The notes below the pieces were generated by a model. That model was not told where the DNA came from and searched no databases. It saw only the letters and a list, made by a program, of their open reading frames with translations. Below, in pieces: positions 1-9,491 of a stretch of 64,000 nucleotides of DNA. Positions within the stretch are counted from its first letter, which is position 1, and every line of letters starts with the position of its first letter. The position numbers and the translations under genes were made by a program. The DNA is taken from NCBI RefSeq assembly GCF_000143415.4, contig NW_003314272.1, positions 1,203,518 through 1,267,517 on the forward strand. Reading direction: 5' to 3'. The stretch comes from Selaginella moellendorffii. Taxonomy: Eukaryota; Streptophyta; Lycopodiopsida; Selaginellales; Selaginellaceae.

Positions 1-3000
1 CGTAAATGGTCCGACTGCTGTTGCTGTCCTTGCTCCTGTGTATGACTTAAGGTGCGAGTCGGCGCCCCAGCGGCTATCTGAGGATGCGGGCGTTATGCTC
101 TTGAGTGCAGTTTGGCCTCGTCGACGCGACCTTGCTTCATCAAGAAAATGCCCAGGTTACACATCTTGTTGTTGTCCGGTTCCATGGACGGAGCTTTCCT
201 GCCAATGATTCACAGCTTGTGATTAATGGATTCGTCGAGCGGGCGATGGGATTGCGACTGCATCTGCTGCAGTGTAATCGGATTGATGCAGATTCCCATG
301 TGGTTTACTCTTATCGTCCACAAAGGTTGTCAGGCGTATCCACAAAATGCAGGGGAGCAGGCATTACCAGCGTTTGACTTGATCTGCCTAAGTGCAGCTC
401 AAGTTCAAGCCAGTAGCGGAAAGCAAATCTGCGACTGCATTCTAAGGATGAATATCTCATCAATCTGCGAAACAATCATTCCCTGATAGAATATTCTAGC
501 TAAGAAAACTAGTTGGTCCAGGGTGGCGTCTTCTCGCTAGGTCACATCTGGTTGCGGTTGCAGCAAGTGGGTTATGAGTGGAGATGTCAAGGGTTTATTT
601 TCGGCGAGCAAAGGACTACATTCTCCACAGTGGAGATCGATCTTGTGGCTTTATTATCAGTCCAGAGTAGGGTAGGAAGTGGAATTGGATGGCATAGAAA
701 TAAAGTTTAAAAGGTGAATATGGTTGGTTGTTTTTGCAGTTGATGCCATTTTTCTAAAGTCCACTTAACAGATGGATTTTCATTTTACATTTTATATATC
801 AAATTAATATTTATACACTTATAATCCATAAATATTTTGTATTTATTAATAATTATTGCAGATTATCACAGGAGAAAATAGAAAACTTAAATCCTTTAAT
901 CTACTCCCTCTAATCAATCAGATTCAGGCCACCTTTCATTTTCTTCCTCGCCAGTCCACAACAAACTCCACACTAGTCATATCTAGTCGGATTTGGTGTA
1001 ATTGAGCACTTTGAATCTTTGGAGCTGTTAGCTTAGGTCACTTGTAAAACTCCATAATATAGACAGATTTTTATTCATTTCTTTTTATTTTTAAACTCAA
1101 AAAACTTAAGTTAAGTTTTATTCATATAAAAATCATACAATACAACAGCATAATAATCACATAATGAAAATATTAATTTTGATCAAGCATGATTTGAATC
1201 CCTTTGCACAGTGTGCATGCATATTAGTTTTCCCTCCTCTTAAAAGCTTCTTTAGAGTTTGGAGGTTGCATCTCAGCATAACTCAAAAGTGTGGCCATCA
1301 TTCTCCTTGTCATGCTCACTCTCATTGTTGTCTTCCATTATTGTAGGTTGCTTTGCCTTGAGAGTGCAGATTTTACTCATGAAACTCTATGTTTTCTTTA
1401 GCAAGCTAGTCGTTGATGTGCTATGTCTCTGCATCTAGAAAGACCTCAAATACTCCTTTTGAGCTGTTGGATGTCACTTTAGATCTTGTTGAGCTTTGCA
1501 TCCAAGGGTTGGAAGACAATGGTGTTAATCATAGCTTGCACCCTGTCACGTAGAAAGATGCTCATCTGTTTGTTGTGGAACTACCATGCAAAGTCTACCA
1601 GGATTAGCATCTGTGACTGGAGGCATTAGACTTCATCAACAAACTGGAGGAATGCCGAGTTAGCAGCTAGTGTGGTAGCTTTGGTTCATGTCATCGCTCT
1701 TGCTCTGGCTCTCTATGTCATTCCTGGTTTGGATGCTCCCTACTGTGGTGCTTGTGATGCTGTGGCATGGTGTTGTCATTAACTAGCATTTCTATGAGTG
1801 AGGTTGCTGGCCCTTCTTTCTTAGTGTGAATTGCTACACCATTGGTTGGGGTAGTTATAGAGTCAAGATTGATTTCTTGCTTTGTTCTTGACTCTATTTT
1901 TGAGTGTATTCCAGTTCTTCTTTAGAGAGGATTCTTTTAATTTGGCTTGTGGTTGATTTCATCTTGTTCTTTGGAGGTGAGATTATTGTTATCTTGGTCC
2001 TTTTTGCTGGTGGAGTCGCTATCAATGGCAAAAGCCCCTTCTCATCCTTTTCTTCTTCTTCCTCTCCGTCTTCTTTGTTAGATTTGTAGAGTAGATCCTT
2101 CCTTCTCTTTGATGCACATTCTCACTTTCTTTTTGCTTGTGGTGTTGTTGGAGGTACTTTCACATTGAGTGGAAATGCTATATCAAGAGGTGGCACAAAT
2201 GTAGTGACATAGGAGAGTGCGAGAATTTCACATTTCTGGCCATTGTGGATCATTTTTGTAGCCAAATGTATTTCCTTGATGAGCTTTTTATGGAAGTAGC
2301 TTGTGATATCCACTTCAATTTTGTGTTATAAGTTATAAAGAGTTGCGATGGCTTTGCTGGTGGAGCTACTTGACTTGTGCATCTCGAGAGTTGAGATGAG
2401 GAACTTGAGCCTTGGCTTGGCCTTGTCAATGACATTGCTCATTTGCTCATTTGAAGTGAGCTTCCAGAGTTATAATTCTCAATAATCTTGATGCATCTTG
2501 GTGGCATTCCTTTTGTGTGTGACATGGATGAAACTTGCTTTGTGCCTAATAGTGGTGAGTCCAAAGAGCATAAATCTTCTCTTTGCCTACAATCCAACAT
2601 GGAAGAGGACAAGGGCATCACAAATGGCTATGTGAAGTCGGCCTCTACGAATTCTCTTGCATCATGGAGAAAGAGTACAAGATCTACATTGCCAAGAAGA
2701 TGCTTCCAGCTTTTCAAGAAAAAATGGTGTGTGCCCAAGAACACAAATATATCTTCACCACAAGCTACATCACATGGGTATTCAATTCAAAGATGAACTC
2801 CTTTATGAGAGGGCACATTGCTGTGCTGCATTGCTTCCCTAATGCTTGATCTTGGTGCTGTAGATCTTGATCTCAATCCTTGGAGGTACAGTTTTGCCCT
2901 AGAGTAAGTCTCTATTATAACTTTCTTCAATTTTTTCTATATTGGTTGGAGAATCTTGCTTTGTGTTGGTCTTTGGCAAGTTTGTTGATGAGTCTTGAGA

Positions 3001-3169
3001 GATTTGTTGATCTCCAAGTCTCATTTTTTGTCAAAATTTTTGAAGTCATTGTTTTTCTTCATTTTGAATTCTTGAGCTTGAATTTTGTAAACTTTGAGCG
3101 TGTTGAATTCTTGAGGTTGAGTCTTCATAGTCTTTATCTCTTTTCATGCTTATAGCTCTTTTTGATGTT
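1..3169. other. AT-rich region, repeat debris, no gene supported
   Basis: I see no open frame with a recognisable product here. The first 500 bases are less AT-rich; positions about 145-300 match about 50826-50975 near the other end of the window, so this is a dispersed repeat. From about 1150 to 3150 the plus strand is T-rich and full of short frames with no family resemblance. Because a Ty3-type integrase tail follows on the minus strand at 3170-3493, some of this stretch may be decayed retrotransposon sequence, but that is inference. Confidence 0.5.
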
Positions 3170-3493
3170 TTATTCTTGAACTTTGAAGTTAAAACCTTCA
3201 CTTCTTTCAAGGTTGTTGTTGATGACATTTGAGTCATATGATTGATATTTTTTGAGTTTATTGAAGTTGACGGCGTAAAAATGTTCACCATCAAGTGTTA
3301 AGATTGTTAGCATTCCCAAAGCTTTGAATTCTTGAATGAGGAATAGTCCTTCCCATCTTGACTTCACTTTAGAGCTGATTTTCTTGATATTTCCTCGAAA
3401 CCAAAGTACTTGATCATTTGTTTTTTTACCAGTGGCAATGAATGAATTGGAATCCTTGACTCCATATATAATAAGCAGAATGTGCCCTTGCAT
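3170..3493 (-). mobile_element. Ty3/gypsy integrase C-terminal relic
   Basis: This is a 107-codon open stretch on the minus strand. It reads like the end of a plant Ty3/gypsy polyprotein: DQVLWFRG, then KVKSRWEGLF, then a GEHF...NFNKLKKY ending. That order (VLW/VLVY, K-x-K-S-R-W-x-G-P-F/Y, V-N-x-x-x-L-K-x-Y) is the usual integrase C-terminal tail. No integrase core, reverse transcriptase or LTR is recognisable next to it. It is a fragment with no retained function. Confidence 0.6.
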
Positions 3494-5036
3494 TTTTTAT
3501 TTCTTTGTTCTCCATGGCAGCAAGTTACACAAGCTAAGATAGTGTGAAGAGTTAACTAAGCTCTTTGTGTCAAAGTATTTTGACTATGCAGCATATGTCT
3601 CCTGGTTAACAGGTAATCACACATGTCTAACTTTCAATAAGGTAAAGAATCCAGTTCATTGTCTAGCTTTATTGAATCACAATTTATTGAGTGTGGTTTT
3701 CATTTGATTCAATTGTCTTATTACAGTTTTCCAACAACATACTATAATTTTATAAGTCACACATACAATACAGATAATTATAGTTACTGGGATCATAAGT
3801 TCATCACTACTATAGAGAAGAGAAACCATTCCAGGTTTATGTGCTTCCTTAGCCATCATAAGTTTGTACTTCCTGATATTGTGGCTAGATGTGTCAATTT
3901 CCAGTGACAAGGTCAGCATTTCAATGACTGAGCTTATGCTAGATCCACTTAAACCTACAGCGTGAAGATTACTTTGAAAGAGAGCACTAGAATAACTAAA
4001 GTTGATGTTGACGAACTTGATTTCTTCAATTGCCAAATAAATGGATTAACTCTTCTACTTGTTCTACCTTTTGTATGCTTGCAAGGAAGAATAGAAAAAA
4101 AGTCACTGCATTTCCAGTTGTGGCATGTCCCCAGCGTGAACTTTGAACTTAAAAGAAAAACCGAGTGAAGAGCCTTTGGTGATATCTGGGAAGACCCTCC
4201 GTGACAACATGAACTCACATTCCTTCTCTTGAGCAGCCTTGATTCAGACCAGTTCCATGGTCTCTTCCTTATACTGGCTGTCTCATGCATCCTTATTGCT
4301 ACGTACCTTGAAAGCATCTCATAACTTGGAAACATAGGCCTCACAGAGCATTGTCCACGAGGAGCATAACTTGGACCATCTAGGAGCTTTTGAGTCAGGG
4401 AAAATCTTAAGAATATTCAAGTAAACCAAGCACAAATTATTATAGGTGACAATTCACTTAACAAAAATATTTTAGCTTAGAAATTGCATCATTTGCTTCT
4501 TGACATTCTTCTGAATAATTTTTAGGAACAACAGATCTTGAAAATCAAGACTGTAGTAAATCAAGGCATAACTCCCAGAATTTCTTACTATAAGCATAGA
4601 GTGATAGATCTCCTTGCTCAAAGATTTTTAGTGAAGCTTTTGTCAACAAGCTTGAGGAGGTTGATATTTTTACTCAAATACTTGATTTCAATCACCTCAC
4701 CCCTGAAATTGGCATAGTACTGGTCTTCATAAAACTCTTGCACACAAAAAGCTGGACTTTATGTGGTCATCAAACCAGAGAGTCTTTCATTTCCTCTCTA
4801 AACTCCTAAACAATATTGCATGAACACTAAGAATATTACGTTAGTTGTCGGAATCTCCTCCTAGAGCATATGCGCATTCCTCGCGGCATTTACGCGGTGC
4901 CCTAAACTTCCGGCGGCCAGGTCACCGAGTTTGGAAGCAAAAGCGGTTCCCTTTTTTGGGAAACCGCAGTGGGAAGAACGCGGTGCCCTAAATTTCCTAC
5001 GGCCCAGGCGCGGCCACGTCAGCGAGTCCAGGGTTC
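3494..5036. other. Intergenic, AT-rich, then GC-rich promoter zone
   Basis: Positions 3494-4850 are AT-rich and hold only short frames on both strands that I cannot assign. From about 4860 the base composition changes abruptly to GC-rich, marking the promoter of the gene starting at 5098. That promoter holds a repeated 23-base motif and a hairpin, listed separately. Confidence 0.5.
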
Positions 5037-5043
5037 TATAAGT
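4891..5043 (+). promoter_or_regulatory. Promoter of the first DUF7722-like gene
   Basis: A TATA-like box (tctataagta) lies at about 5035-5044, some 55 bases before the start codon. Upstream are two near-identical copies of GCGGTGCCCTAAA-TTCC (about 4892-4914 and 4980-5002). Between them, 4943-4967 folds into a hairpin whose 9-10 base arms read GCGGTTCCC and GGGAAACCGC around a T-rich loop. The repeated boxes may be factor sites; that is inference. Confidence 0.4.
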
Positions 5044-5097
5044 ACTGCCCTTCTCTCCTCCGTTGATCATAGGGAAAAAGAAAAGTAAAGCAAAGCA

Positions 5098-5574
5098 ATG
5101 CCAGCGTCTTCAGCGTTTGATTCGTCTCCAATCCGCGATGGTGCTCCGCCCGTCCGGAACTTCAGCCTCTCCAATCTCCCTGTGGTGCGCCAGATCGTAG
5201 ATCTCGTCTACGACCCCGACAAGAAGGCCCAGGTCGATCGCGATGGCTACGCGGAGGAGATCGATCTCGGCGAGAAGCCCGCGATGATGCGGCGGCAGTG
5301 GTCCGTGGAGGATTTCGCCACCATCAGCGATGGGCAGCATCTTGGCCGCTGCCCCTACTCGTCCGTGGTGAAGAATCCGGGCGTGCCCTACGAGTTCCAG
5401 ATGCCGCTCCACTACCCGCGCTTTAGCAAGCAGCAGTACGCCACCATGCCCGAGTGGCAGATCGATCGGCTGCTCGAGGAGTATGGGCTGCCCGCGTCGG
5501 CCATGGGCACTCTCGAGGAGAAGCGCGAGTACGCCGTGGGCGCCTTTCTCTGGCGCGATCAGAGCAGCAACTAG
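5098..5574 (+). CDS. DUF7722-like small plant protein (copy 1)
   Basis: Single-exon gene of 158 residues starting at an ATG after an A-rich leader. The C-terminal half (about residues 80-152) holds the family core seen in all three paralogues here: a CPYSSVVKNPGVPYEF box, FQMPLHYPRF, MPEWQIDRLLEEYGLP, and a final K-R-E-Y-AVGAFLW. I take this to be the plant-specific DUF7722 domain; its biochemical role is not known to me. The N-terminal 75 residues carry a FSLSNL...VDLVYDPD stretch not shared with the other two copies. No signal peptide or membrane segment is visible. The other copies are at 7152-7580 (minus) and 8361-8807 (plus), so this is a local family expansion. The coding region is intact and high in GC compared with its flanks. 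Confidence 0.8.
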   Translation: MPASSAFDSSPIRDGAPPVRNFSLSNLPVVRQIVDLVYDPDKKAQVDRDGYAEEIDLGEKPAMMRRQWSVEDFATISDGQHLGRCPYSSVVKNPGVPYEFQMPLHYPRFSKQQYATMPEWQIDRLLEEYGLPASAMGTLEEKREYAVGAFLWRDQSSN

Positions 5575-5739
5575 AGGGAAAGTATCCCTGATGTGTTCTT
5601 TCCTTGCGAGTGGATTCTTTTTGTTTGTTTGAGTGAAAGAAGGTTTCAAAGGTTTAGGTCGATTTTCGGCCAGTGTAAATTCCTGAGAGATGAATAAAAG
5701 GATCCGTCTCGACCTTGCTGTAGATGGTGTTCTTTGATG

Positions 5740-6975
5740 AATTAAGGGCCGGAAGCGTGAGCGACGCATGACGCCATCACCACGTATGCAAACCATGGTC
5801 GGCTTGAGGATGCGAAAAGTTTCTTCGACGCCATGCCGGAGATTTCGTGGAACGCATGTAGAGCATTTTCTTGGCGAGTGAAATACCGTGGCAAATTTGG
5901 TAACGTGGAATACCATGTTTGCAGGGTATCCCGCGGCCGGTCAAATTCATAGCGCAAAACATTGCTTTGATTCGAACAAGATACCGTTTCATGGACGATG
6001 CCCAAGCCGGAAATTCCATAGCTGCGAGGTAACATCAGACATAATCTCTTGGAACTCTTTTCTAGCTTCGTTGCGCTGCTTGGAAACATGCCGTGTGTTC
6101 CATGCAATGCCATGGCGTGACGCGGTTTCATGGAACACACTCTTGGCAGGCTATGCCGAGCTCCAATCAAGCAAAAGGTGTTTACACGTCTATGCTATGC
6201 TCAAGAAGTATGGGTCTTCTACGCGAGGCAAAGGAGCTCTTTGATTCCGTGCCTGGTGTGGTTCTAACGCTGGCAAATGCGATGCTTGTGGCGTTTGCTG
6301 GCAATGGGAGGTTCGAGCAGGCGATAAGCTTCTTCCACGCACTTCCACGTCGGGACTTTCTTCTTGCGGCTTGTGGCTTACGGCTCGAGCGGCAGCGTGG
6401 AAGATGTGAAATAGTTGTTTGATCGTCGCATGCCCGAGTGGAGCGATTGTTCATGGGTTTCAGTGATGTCTTCTGATGCCCAAGATGGATTGCTCGACGA
6501 AGCAAGAGAAATATTGGACAGAAATGCAGTGCCTATGGAACACGATGCTAAGATGGTTACGGCCAGAAAGAGGGAATGCCGCCATAAGCAGGACACCTTT
6601 GTTGCTTCACTCTTACGGCCGCTGTGGTTTTCCTCGCTCCAAGCAAACGCCGTGTTTGATCGAATGCCGTCGCGAGATAGAGTGTCGTGGAACGCTCTCC
6701 TGTTTCGAGAGGCGATCTCCAACCGGCATGGATATTGCTGGAGAGAATGCCGGAAAAGAAGAGTGTGACATTCGCGTGTGCTTCGTCCCTGGACGCCGGG
6801 TGAAGCTCCACGCCTTGCAAACTTAAGGATTCAAGCCGGACCACGCCTTTCGTCTCGCTTCTCCCAAGCTTTATAGCCGCCGTGGCGACTGATCACGGCC
6901 TGGAAGCGAACAAGCAAGCTGCAAATCGAGTTCTTGAGTTGGATCTTACCAAGGCTTCACCGTATGTGATTTGAC
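5740..6975 (+). pseudogene. Pentatricopeptide repeat (PPR) pseudogene
   Basis: The plus strand keeps PPR signatures scattered over all three frames: LVTWNTMFAGY and DIISWNSFLASL near 5890-6065, DAVSWNTLLAGYA near 6118-6160, LREAKELFDSVPG near 6220-6260, then NAMLVAFAGNGRFEQAISFFHALPRRD in part near 6270-6355, and NAVFDRMPSRDRVSWNALL near 6645-6705. It closes near 6880-6965 with an E-motif-like tail (DHGLEANKQAANRVLELDLTK). At least four frame changes and missing repeats mean no protein can be made. The W-N-x-(M/L)-L and x-E-A-x-x-F-D-x-M-P pattern is the same S-type repeat as in the live PPR gene at 44191, so it is a dead relative. It sits between two DUF7722-like genes. Confidence 0.75.
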
Positions 6976-7151
6976 CTCTCGAAAAACGAAACCAACGAGG
7001 ATTTGTTATAATGGACACGGGTGTTCCATTTCTAGATTGACATACACTCTATACAAGAGCTACACACACAAACCATAGCTCATTACCACAGTCTTGGGAC
7101 TTCTCGCAGCTCTAAAAGATCTCTCTCCTAAAACCTTGGAAGAACTCGATC

Positions 7152-7580
7152 TCACTTCCAGAGAAACGCGCCAATCGCGTAGTCCCGCTTGTCACGGAGA
7201 GCTCCGGTGATGAGCGCCGAGAGACCATACTCCTCGAACAAGCGGTCGAGCTGCCACTCGGGCATGGCCTCGTACTCGGCCTTGGTGTACCTCGGGTAGT
7301 GGAGTGGCATCTGGAACACGTACGGCACCGCGGGGTTCTTGGCCACAGCCGAGTACGGACACTTCGCCGCTGGAAGAATGGTGGTGAAAGCCGCTGCCGA
7401 CGACGCCATCTCTTTCCCTCGCTCCTCCTCCTCGAAAAGATGGAACAATCTATCGGTGGTGGCGAGCTCGGACTCCTGCTCCTTGGGCTTCTTGTCGATC
7501 CAGCCCAGCACTTGGCGGAGAGTCGGGAGGCGGGGAGAAGCGCGATGATGATGGTGATGATCCTCGGGGTTGATAGGCAT
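7152..7580 (-). CDS. DUF7722-like small plant protein (copy 2)
   Basis: Single-exon gene of 142 residues on the minus strand, starting at ATG 7580 and stopping with TGA at 7152. The C-terminal half carries the same core as its neighbours: CPYSAVAKNPAVPYVF, FQMPLHYPRYTKAEYEAMPE, LDRLFEEYGL and AIGAFLWK at the very end. The N-terminus differs from the other copies and includes a run of five histidines and an acidic, lysine-rich middle (FHLFEEEERGK). No targeting signal is obvious. It is convergent with the PPR pseudogene on its left and divergent from copy 3 on its right. Function is unknown; the family assignment rests on the conserved core. Confidence 0.8.
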   Translation of the reverse strand: MPINPEDHHHHHRASPRLPTLRQVLGWIDKKPKEQESELATTDRLFHLFEEEERGKEMASSAAAFTTILPAAKCPYSAVAKNPAVPYVFQMPLHYPRYTKAEYEAMPEWQLDRLFEEYGLSALITGALRDKRDYAIGAFLWK

Positions 7581-7704
7581 TTGGGCGAGATGGCAGTTAT
7601 ATGATTCTCGCGCGGGGAGAGAGGAGAATCAAATCTGGGAATGAGAAGCGACGATCCCTGCGAATGCAAATGGGGCGAGCCGGGCCGGAGAGAGGGCCAA
7701 AAGA

Positions 7705-7711
7705 TTTTATA
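7705..7711 (-). promoter_or_regulatory. TATA box of DUF7722-like copy 2
   Basis: The minus strand reads TATAAAA at 7711-7705, 125 bases upstream of the ATG at 7580. That leaves room for a 5' leader of about 100 bases. Confidence 0.5.
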
Positions 7712-8360
7712 CAAGTCTTGGGCTTGTATGGCGCTCGTGAGGGAATGGCGGCCACTCCCGGACGAACACTTGGGTATTCCCGGGCATGGATTTTGCAAGC
7801 GGTGGTGTTTCATGTGAGAGCCGGGATTGGTTGGTTGCGAGTTGATCTTTCACGATCGATCGAGCCAAAACCACGCGATGGCTTTGGAGGGACTCGCGAC
7901 GATCTTATATTCAATCGATAGACGGATCGAATTTCCCCTCTCATGGTTGGGAATTTTGGAGCCTCAACCAGCGCCAGGCGCGGCCGCGATTGGCTATCAT
8001 TTGAGCTCATGTGATCCAAGCCCGGCCGGGATCTCTCTCTCGCGACAAAAAGCATGACTTGGTCCTTTCCGCGCAGAGATTATATCATTGTTTCTGGATT
8101 GCGTGAATGATAGCCGAGAAGCTATCATCATCCACGACGAAATTTTCCAAGAATTTTAGAAATGCGTGAGGTAGTAGTCTAGTAGAAGAATAGTGGCTTC
8201 CTAAATTGGGGACACAGGAGGCAATGATTCTCCCTGCATTCGCGCGTAACTCCCATGCTTTTATGCCCGCGCAGTGATATGGTCCTGGATCTAGCAGAGA
8301 ATATTCTATAGCATCTTTCCGATTTAAACCCCACTGCCCCGCGCACTGTCAGATCCAGGT

Positions 8361-8807
8361 ATGGTGATGCTGCTGGGCTCCGAGAGCGCTGGAGGAGGAG
8401 GATCGCCGCCCGAGGGCTTCCATCTCCGGCGACCGTCCTTCTCCGCGAGGCTGAGGCAGATCGTTCGATGCGGCGGGAGCTCTCCTACTAGCTCTGCTTC
8501 TCTCAATGGATCGCCATCGCCATCGCCATCGTCTCACCCGGCAAATTTGCACAAGGATCGGGAGTTGAACAGGGCGACGAAGGAGCGGTGCCCCTACTCG
8601 GCGATCTCGCTCCACAATCCATCGGTGCCATACGAGTTCCGGATGCCGCTTCACTACCCGAGGTACACCAAGGCAGAGTACGAGCAGATGCCCGAGTGGC
8701 TGCTGGATCGGCTGCTCGAGGAGTATGGGCTGCCCGCGCGGAGCATGGGAGGCCTGGAAGCCAAGCGCCAGTATGCAATTGGGGCTTTCATCTGGTCCCT
8801 GGATTGA
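8361..8807 (+). CDS. DUF7722-like small plant protein (copy 3)
   Basis: Single-exon gene of 148 residues. After a low-complexity, Ser/Gly/Pro-rich N-terminal 75 residues (including SPSPSPSS) it carries the family core: CPYSAISLHNPSVPYEF, FRMPLHYPRYTKAEYEQMPE, LDRLLEEYGLPARSMGGL and AIGAFIWSLD at the end. It is closer to copy 1 in the EEYGLPA-S-MG segment and closer to copy 2 in the PRYTKAEYE segment. The start ATG is the first in frame after an upstream stop. No signal peptide is visible. Role unknown. Confidence 0.8.
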   Translation: MVMLLGSESAGGGGSPPEGFHLRRPSFSARLRQIVRCGGSSPTSSASLNGSPSPSPSSHPANLHKDRELNRATKERCPYSAISLHNPSVPYEFRMPLHYPRYTKAEYEQMPEWLLDRLLEEYGLPARSMGGLEAKRQYAIGAFIWSLD

Positions 8808-9130
8808 CCGGAATCGATGTCTCTGTCTTTCCCTGTTGAAATTTGTATCGATTCCTTCCACCTCAAGGTGGAGAATTATGTGATTAAAGGCCGACATCGC
8901 TCAAGACTCCACTCCACTTGCAAGACTAGTATCTATATCACTTGGAAAAATTTCATAGATTAGAAAGTAGAGTACATCAAAGACCACTGTTTCAATCAAA
9001 CTCATGATTTTCCAATAGAGAATGCAATTTTCACGTATCTAATACCTTTCAAGGATCCGTTGCTGCAAGCAATTGGAAGAAGAAGCCATGATTCCAAGCA
9101 CTTACTTTGCCAGAAGCCCTCTTTCTGCTT

Positions 9131-9165
9131 TTAGGGTTTATGGATTTTTCCCGCTCTAGGGTTTT
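9131..9165 (+). promoter_or_regulatory. Telo-box-like motifs in a 5' leader
   Basis: TTAGGGTTT at 9131-9139 and CTAGGGTTTT at about 9156-9165 lie just before the ATG at 9169. Plant telo-boxes (AAACCCTAA and its reverse) are common near the start of housekeeping and translation-related genes. The second motif is only four bases from the ATG. Confidence 0.45.
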
Positions 9166-9168
9166 GAA

Positions 9169-9491
9169 ATGCAGGGATGCGTCCTCAGCGAGGAGCAGCG
9201 AGCACGGAGCCTAGGCGCTGCCAAGGCGCGACTGGCTAGGAAATCCATCGGCGCTGGCGCGCATTTGAATAAGAGGTATCGATTTTGTTAGCTTTTGCTC
9301 TCGAAAATGTGATGAGAGATCGCCTTGACAGGAAGGAGGTGTGCGGGGTAAGGCCGCCTCTCGTGGTTGTGAATGTGAAAGGTGCTGTGTGCGGGGGGAA
9401 AGCAGAACTATCCACTGTTGGTCCCCATACTTCATTGGAGGACCTCGACGATTTTGATGATGACGCTTTCGAGGGGATTGATAGGCTTTGA
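9169..9491 (+). CDS. Small two-exon protein, unrecognised
   Basis: Exon 1 is 9169-9275 and exon 2 is 9332-9491, with a 56-base GT-AG intron (gtatcg...cttgacag). The spliced frame gives 88 residues. The N-terminus is basic and helical (SEEQRARSLGAAKARLARKS), the middle is VRPPLVVVNVKGAVCGGK, and the end is acidic (SLEDLDDFDDDAFEGIDRL). The N-terminal pattern recalls starts of DNA-repair and helicase proteins, so this could be the 5' end of a longer gene whose later exons I could not connect. Codon use and intron size fit a real nuclear gene. No function is claimed. Confidence 0.5.

Noticed and set aside
5110-5916. 268-codon minus-strand frame over DUF7722-like copy 1
   Set aside because: It is the antisense of copy 1 running into the PPR pseudogene; the plus frame has the conserved core.
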